Assembly (NCBI GenBank): GCA_022826045.1 | Contig: JAJDVQ010000006.1 | Coordinates: forward strand, 1-64,000 | Source of the DNA: Acidimicrobiia bacterium | Lineage (GTDB): Bacteria; Actinomycetota; Acidimicrobiia; Acidimicrobiales; Poriferisodalaceae | Direction of reading: 5' to 3' | DNA: 64,000 nt | Shown: positions 59,791-64,000 of the stretch, one piece after another | How positions within the stretch are numbered: the stretch's first letter is position 1 | Layout: each line of letters opens with the position of its first letter | Translations under genes and position numbers: made by a program | The notes under the pieces: generated by a model | Database searches by the model: none | What the model was told of the DNA's origin: nothing | Seen by the model: the letters and a program-made list of their open reading frames with translations, nothing else

Positions 59791-61013
59791 TGCGGAGCGC
59801 CGTGGGTCTTGGCGAGCTCGAGCTGCTCGGAGATGTTCTCGACCCGTCCCAACTCGGCGAGGACTTCGAGGGGGCGCACCGATCCGATGAGCACGCCGTC
59901 GCCGTCGATGACGGCGACCGGCAGGCCGGATCCGAAGAGTTGATACACCTTCGCCAGGATCGTGTCGTTGGTGATCGTCGGCACTTGTTGGATGAGCCCG
60001 CTGAGGCCGCGGGCGCCGCTGCGTTGCGCCTGCTCGGCGGCCTCTCGGGCCACGACCCCGAGGGGCCGCCCGTCGGCGTCGACCACGTGGGCCGCTTCGA
60101 CGCCGAGGCGATCGATGGCGCTGAGGACGTCGGCGACGGTGGCGCTCTGCGGTACCGCCGCGGCGTCCTCGCGCACCGTCTCGACCTCCAGCACGCGGCC
60201 CTGGTCGACGTCTTGGACGAACTCGGCCACGTAGTCGGTTTCGGGCCGCATGAGGATGTCTTCGGGCGTGCCGACCTGGTGGATCGCGCCGTCTTTCATG
60301 ATGCAGACCCGCGAGCCCACGCGCAGTGCCTCGTTGAGGTCGTGGGTGATGAACAGGATCGTCTTGTGAAGCTGGTCCTGGATCGCCATCAGCTCGTCCT
60401 GCATCTGGCGGCGGATGAGCGGATCGAGCGCGCTGAAGGCTTCGTCCATGAGCAGGATGTCGGGGTCGGTGGCCAGTGCGCGGGCCAGCCCCACGCGCTG
60501 CTGCATGCCGCCGCTGAGCTGGCGGGGATAGCTGGACTCGTAGCCGCTGAGCCCGACGAGGGCCAAGGCCCGCTCGGCGGCAGCGTTGCGGCCATCGGCG
60601 TCCATGCCCTTCACCTTGAGCCCGAACGCGACGTTGGAGCGGATGTCCTGGTGGGGGAACAGGGCGAAGTGCTGGAAGACCATGCCGGTGCTGTCGCGTC
60701 GGAAGGCCTGGAGCTCTTTGGGATCGAGGGCGGTGACGTCGGTGCTGTCGACGAAGACGCTGCCGGCGGTGGGTTCGTGGAGCCGGTTCACACAGCGGAT
60801 CAGGGTGGACTTGCCCGAGCCGGACAGGCCCATCACGACGAAGATCTCCCCTTCGGCGATGTCGATGTTGGCGTCGTTCACGCCCACGATGTGGCTGGTG
60901 CTCTCCCGGATGACGTTCTTGGAGTATCCGGCCTGCAGCAGCGTCAGCGCTTCGCCGTCAGGCTCGTCACCGAAGATCTTGACGAGGTTCGAGATCTTGA
61001 CCTTGGTCGACAT
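59787..61013 (-). CDS. proV: Glycine betaine/proline ABC transporter ATP-binding protein
   Basis: ATPase of 408 aa in the ProV/OpuAA family: Walker [10 protein letters not shown] (62-70), Q-loop [11 protein letters not shown], signature [16 protein letters not shown], Walker [14 protein letters not shown] and H-loop ITHDLNEAL. The C-terminal 110 residues are paired CBS domains, which in OpuA sense ionic strength or second messengers. The N-terminal [26 protein letters not shown] is also typical of the family. Start ATG 61013; first gene of the set reading leftwards. Confidence 0.93.
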   Translation of the reverse strand: MSTKVKISNLVKIFGDEPDGEALTLLQAGYSKNVIRESTSHIVGVNDANIDIAEGEIFVVMGLSGSGKSTLIRCVNRLHEPTAGSVFVDSTDVTALDPKELQAFRRDSTGMVFQHFALFPHQDIRSNVAFGLKVKGMDADGRNAAAERALALVGLSGYESSYPRQLSGGMQQRVGLARALATDPDILLMDEAFSALDPLIRRQMQDELMAIQDQLHKTILFITHDLNEALRVGSRVCIMKDGAIHQVGTPEDILMRPETDYVAEFVQDVDQGRVLEVETVREDAAAVPQSATVADVLSAIDRLGVEAAHVVDADGRPLGVVAREAAEQAQRSGARGLSGLIQQVPTITNDTILAKVYQLFGSGLPVAVIDGDGVLIGSVRPLEVLAELGRVENISEQLELAKTHGAPQ

Positions 61014-61523
61014 GCGTCACCCGCATTTCGGCGCAGGGCACGCGAAGGACCTCGGGAGCGGGTCGTCTCGGCGCCGCCCGAAACCGGCCCGTGCGTCCTC
61101 GGCGCTCACGAGCTTGATCCTCCGGGGCGCGGGAGCCGACGGCACCAAAACATGATGTCACTTTCGTGTGACGTTCAACGCGACGGCCGCGCTCAGCCGG
61201 GGCGGGCGGCGCGCAGATCGCGCTTGATCGTCTCGTCGTCGATCTCGGCGAGCGGGCTGTCGCCGGCGACGCTCATGCAGTCCGACCCGCCGAACTGCAG
61301 GTGCATCCCCGCACCGTGGCCCTCAGCCGTTCTGGGCCCTTGCCGTGCCAGGCACCTCACGCGTCGCCCGCAGTTGGTTCGGGCATGAACCGGGCACACG
61401 CGAGTGAAGTGCCTTGCTCATACTGCAAGAGGCCGCTTGCAGGGTGGAAATTGGCCTAACTGAGCTGTAATAATCTCTAACCACTAGGTCGCGCAGCGCT
61501 CAAGGGAAACTAGGGGGGAGCAC
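61014..61523. promoter_or_regulatory. Divergent intergenic region between proV and the omega-aminotransferase
   Basis: A 510-bp region between the divergent operons. It contains an inverted repeat GTCAC-N6-GTGAC (61157-61172), a possible regulator site upstream of proV, and an AT-rich patch with TAATAAT (about 61467-61473) about 50 bp before the aminotransferase start, a candidate -10 element. GGGGGAG just before ATG 61524 is a strong ribosome-binding site. One possible short gene (61193-61306) lies within. Confidence 0.45.
61193..61306 (-). CDS. Possible small protein (37 aa) upstream of proV
   Basis: From ATG 61306 (or an internal ATG ten codons on) a short frame reads MHLQFGGSDCMSVAGDSPLA followed by EIDDETIKRDLRAARPG. 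The acidic-then-basic ending has a protein-like codon pattern, and the frame is co-directional with proV 180 bp downstream. No family is recognised and the ribosome-binding site is poor, so it may be a chance frame. Confidence 0.25.
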   Translation of the reverse strand: MHLQFGGSDCMSVAGDSPLAEIDDETIKRDLRAARPG

Positions 61524-62897
61524 ATGCCGGACGGCCGGGAGCTGGCTCGTCGCCATCTCGTACCTCACTTCACGTCCGCGGGCATGTGGAATGCCGACGA
61601 TCTCGTGGTGATCGAACGCGGCGAAGGCTGCTATCTCACCGACTCCGACGGCAACGAATACCTCGACGGGCTCGCCGGGCTGTTCTGCACCAACCTCGGC
61701 CACGGCCGCAGCGACCTGACCGCAGCCGCCGCCAAGCAGATGGATCAGCTGGCGTTCTGCTCCAACTGGGGATTCGCCCATCCCTGCGCGATCGAAGCGG
61801 CGTCGATGATCGCCGACTTCGCGCCCGACGGCCTCGACCGGGTGTTCTTCGTGAACTCCGGATCCGAGTCGGTGGAGTCGGCGGTCAAGCTGGCCCGCTG
61901 CTTCCACCTGGCCAACGGCGAGGAACAGCGCCACAAGGTGATCGCCCGCAAGATGGCGTACCACGGCACCACCCTCGGCGCGCTCGCGCTCACCGGCATC
62001 CCTCGGGTGCGCGACCCGTTCCTGCCGATGATCACCGACACAGTCCGCCATGTGGCCAACACGCTGGACTGGCACCTCGAACCGGGCCAGTCGGTCGCCG
62101 ACCTGCCGTGCGTCACCGAGGTCGAGCAGGCCATCCTGGCCGAAGGCCCAGAGACCGTCTCGATGGTGATCGCCGAGCCGGTCCAGAACGGCCGCGGCGC
62201 GCTCGTGCCGCCCGATGGCTACTGGGCCGAGCTGCGCCGCATCTGCGACACCTACGGCGTGGTGCTGTGCGCCGATGAGGTGATCAACTCCTTCGGCCGT
62301 CTCGGCTACTGGTTCGGCAGCGAACGCTTCGGCGCAGAGCCCGACATCATCACGTTCGCAAAGGGCGTCACCAGCGCGTATGCCCCCCTGGGCGGCATCG
62401 TCGCCAGGGACTCGCTGGTCGAGCGTGTGTGGGACTCGCCGCTGGCGATGTTCACCCACGGCTCCACCTTCGGCGCCCACCCGGTCGCGACCGCTGTCGC
62501 CGTGGCGAACATGACCGCCATGCGCGACGAGGGCGTGTTCGCCGGCGTGCTGGCCAACGAGGCGCACCTGACGGGCGGGCTGGCAGATCTGATGGACACC
62601 CACGCGTGCGTCAAGGAGATCCGCGGCGCCGGCTACTTCTACGCGGTGGAGTTGATGTTCGACCGGGCGTCGGGCACCGAGCTCACCGAGGAGCAGTTCG
62701 CATCGCTGCTGCCCGGCGGCGTGCTGGACGGGTTCGTCCGGTCCGAGCGCGTGCTGGTGCGGCCTGACGCCCGGGGCGCCGCCATGATCATGATCGCGCC
62801 GCCGCTGGTGGCCGACGTCGCCGTTATCGACGACCTGCTGAGCCGGGTCGACAAGGTGCTGGACCGCACGAGCGGTTGGCTCCGTGCCTCGAAGTGA
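61524..62897 (+). CDS. Class III aminotransferase, probable taurine:pyruvate (omega) aminotransferase
   Basis: PLP enzyme of 457 aa. Motifs: RGEGCYLTDSDGNEYLDGLAGLFC, FVNSGSESVESAVKLAR, AYHGTTLGALALTG, VLCADEVINSFGRLGYWFG and the Schiff-base lysine Lys280 in ITFAKGVTSAYAPLGG. The subgroup includes omega-amino acid:pyruvate and taurine:pyruvate aminotransferases. The next gene encodes a taurine-type binding protein, which favours taurine or a related amine as substrate. Start ATG 61524 with a strong GGGGGAG upstream. Confidence 0.85.
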   Translation: MPDGRELARRHLVPHFTSAGMWNADDLVVIERGEGCYLTDSDGNEYLDGLAGLFCTNLGHGRSDLTAAAAKQMDQLAFCSNWGFAHPCAIEAASMIADFAPDGLDRVFFVNSGSESVESAVKLARCFHLANGEEQRHKVIARKMAYHGTTLGALALTGIPRVRDPFLPMITDTVRHVANTLDWHLEPGQSVADLPCVTEVEQAILAEGPETVSMVIAEPVQNGRGALVPPDGYWAELRRICDTYGVVLCADEVINSFGRLGYWFGSERFGAEPDIITFAKGVTSAYAPLGGIVARDSLVERVWDSPLAMFTHGSTFGAHPVATAVAVANMTAMRDEGVFAGVLANEAHLTGGLADLMDTHACVKEIRGAGYFYAVELMFDRASGTELTEEQFASLLPGGVLDGFVRSERVLVRPDARGAAMIMIAPPLVADVAVIDDLLSRVDKVLDRTSGWLRASK

Positions 62898-62931
62898 GGC
62901 AGAACACATCCATCAACATGGAGGAACCCCA

Positions 62932-63924
62932 ATGAAACGACTACTGGCATTGGCCGCAGTGCTCGCGCTTGCCGCAGCTGCGTGCGGCGGCGATGACGCA
63001 CCCGAGGAGCTGAACGTCGCCTACTTCTTGGAGTGGCCGACGGCCAACCAGGTAGCGCAGCTCGAGGAGACCTACGACGACGAGCTCGGCGTGGCGGTCA
63101 ACTGGATCCCGTTCGCCTCAGGCGGCGACATGGCCCAGGCGATGGAAGCCGGAGACATCGACATCTCCTACTCCCAGGGCCTGACGCCGTTCGCCAACTT
63201 CGTGACCGGCGGCTCTGATCTGCTGCTGATCGGCGTGGCGGTGAGCTACGCCGACGCAGACAACTGCGTCGCCCATCCCGACTACGGCGTCAACGCCGAC
63301 AACGCGGCCGAGACGCTGGCGGGCCAGAGCATCTACACGCCGCTGGGCAACGTGACGCACTTCAAGCTGCTGAAGATGCTCGAGCATCTCGGCGTGGACA
63401 CCGCCACGGTCGAGCTGATCCAGTCCGAGGGCGGCCCGGCGGCCGTCGCGGCGCTGGAATCGGGCGAAGTAGCGATGGCGTGCGCCTTCGGCGGCGCCGT
63501 CAACGAGATGATCGCCAACGGCGGCAACCTGGTGATGACCGGGTCGGAGCAGGAGGCCATCGGCATCCGCGTCTTCGACATCATCTCCACCACCGGAGAC
63601 TTCGCGGAGACCTATCCCGACGTCCTGACGACCTTCCTGCAGGTCACCGAGGACGCCAACCGGGCCTACAACCGCGACCGGGCGCCGCTGATCGACACCA
63701 TCGCCGAGGCTGCGGGCATGGACCGCGCACCGACCATCGCCCTGCTGGACGCCTTCTCGTTCCCCGAGAAGGACGTGCAGCTGTCTGAGGCGTGGCTCGG
63801 CGGGACCGTCCAGCAGGTGATGAAGGACCAGATGGACTTCTTCGTCGCCCAGGGCGAGATCGGCTCGGCACTGTCGAGCTATGACAGCTTCGTCGACACG
63901 AGCTTCCTCGAAGACGTCGAGTAG
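62932..63924 (+). CDS. tauA: Taurine/sulfonate-type ABC transporter substrate-binding lipoprotein
   Basis: Binding protein of 330 aa. Lipobox ALAAAAC (Cys18), then LNVAYFLEWPTANQVAQLEETYDDELGVAVNWIPFASGGDMAQAMEAGDIDISYSQGLTPFANFV, the NMT1/SsuA/TauA fold with the conserved S/T-rich ligand loop. GGAGG 7 nt before ATG 62932 sets the start. The permease and ATPase genes are not seen in the remaining 76 bp and may lie downstream beyond the hairpin. It follows the aminotransferase by 34 bp, so they are probably co-transcribed. Confidence 0.85.
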   Translation: MKRLLALAAVLALAAAACGGDDAPEELNVAYFLEWPTANQVAQLEETYDDELGVAVNWIPFASGGDMAQAMEAGDIDISYSQGLTPFANFVTGGSDLLLIGVAVSYADADNCVAHPDYGVNADNAAETLAGQSIYTPLGNVTHFKLLKMLEHLGVDTATVELIQSEGGPAAVAALESGEVAMACAFGGAVNEMIANGGNLVMTGSEQEAIGIRVFDIISTTGDFAETYPDVLTTFLQVTEDANRAYNRDRAPLIDTIAEAAGMDRAPTIALLDAFSFPEKDVQLSEAWLGGTVQQVMKDQMDFFVAQGEIGSALSSYDSFVDTSFLEDVE

Positions 63925-63926
63925 CA

Positions 63927-63980
63927 GAGCAGATGATGGGCGGGCGCCGTCCCTCCCCGGGCGCCCGCCCATATCTGCTC
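63927..63980 (+). terminator. Long GC-rich hairpin after the taurine-type gene
   Basis: A 13-bp perfect stem (ATGGGCGGGCGCC 63936-63948 with its complement 63960-63972, 11-nt loop) extends, after one bulged G, through a further 8 bp (GAGCAGAT 63927-63934 with ATCTGCTC 63973-63980). It begins 3 nt after the stop codon. There is no U-tract, but the stability makes it a likely terminator or 3'-end stabiliser. Confidence 0.7.
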
Positions 63981-64000
63981 CAACGGGCATGATTGCCCAG

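Noticed and set aside
61157-61172. GTCAC-N6-GTGAC as a CRP-type operator
   Set aside because: The arms are in the opposite order to the CRP consensus (TGTGA-N6-TCACA) and only 5 bp long; kept only as a note in the intergenic entry.

Overview
The window is high-GC bacterial DNA, and the gene content points to an actinobacterium, most likely of the class Acidimicrobiia (marine or host-associated relatives of Ilumatobacter). The pointers are: many GTG starts and 1-4 nt stop/start overlaps; a PcrA helicase with the C-terminal RNA-polymerase-binding domain; a UPF0182 membrane protein; two exported proteins with cell-wall-binding-repeat-2 (CWB2) segments; an initiator tRNA with encoded CCA; and transporters and enzymes for betaine- and taurine-like compounds. 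The class-level assignment is an inference from content; no rRNA is present.

Layout. 1-6.2 kb: the edge of an IS1182-like transposase abuts scoA-scoB (3-oxoacid CoA-transferase) and a class III aminotransferase, followed by an XRE regulator and two divergent DUF4143-type AAA ATPases, one apparently starting at CTG. 6.5-15.4 kb: housekeeping genes argJ, pcrA, sucC and sucD (with a 23-codon leader frame), then a GT4 glycosyltransferase divergent from a flippase-like membrane protein, and a PPOX flavoprotein. 15.4-20.5 kb: two Rieske oxygenase alpha subunits, a VOC protein and a geranylgeranyl-reductase-type flavoprotein. 20.5-26.6 kb: folD, a CWB2+RCC1 surface protein, a secreted acidic protein, mdh and a VapBC-type toxin-antitoxin pair.

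26.9-37.3 kb is the most interesting accessory block. It is a co-directional set of DUF917 protein, HyuA-like hydantoinase, M19 dipeptidase, PucR regulator, an internally deleted FAD amine oxidase, a complete sugar-type ABC importer and an Asp/Glu/hydantoin racemase. It looks like a locus that imports and opens a cyclic amide (hydantoin- or thiohydantoin-like) and releases an amino acid. 37.3-45.6 kb: a nucleotidyltransferase and small partner (possible toxin-antitoxin), a CWB2-D-Ala-D-Ala carboxypeptidase, purH, purN and UPF0182. Three palindromic repeats with a 31-bp period lie between purH and the carboxypeptidase.

45.9-48.8 kb: tRNA-fMet followed by a graveyard of insertion sequences (frameshifted IS110 remnant, a 763-bp element bounded by IS256-like inverted repeats, an IS3 element cut inside orfB). 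48.8-53.0 kb: a tightly overlapped operon of acyl-CoA ligase, alpha/beta hydrolase, LLM flavin monooxygenase and SDR. 53.0-61.0 kb, opposite strand: a glycine-betaine-type ABC importer (ProV, an unusually extended ProW, ProX) followed by two orphan proteins and an M19 peptidase paralogue lacking the usual metal ligands. 61.5-64 kb: an omega-aminotransferase (taurine:pyruvate type) and a taurine-type binding lipoprotein, ending in a long hairpin.

Taken together, the accessory genes suggest a heterotroph scavenging nitrogen- and sulfur-containing osmolytes, amino-acid derivatives and aromatic or terpenoid compounds.
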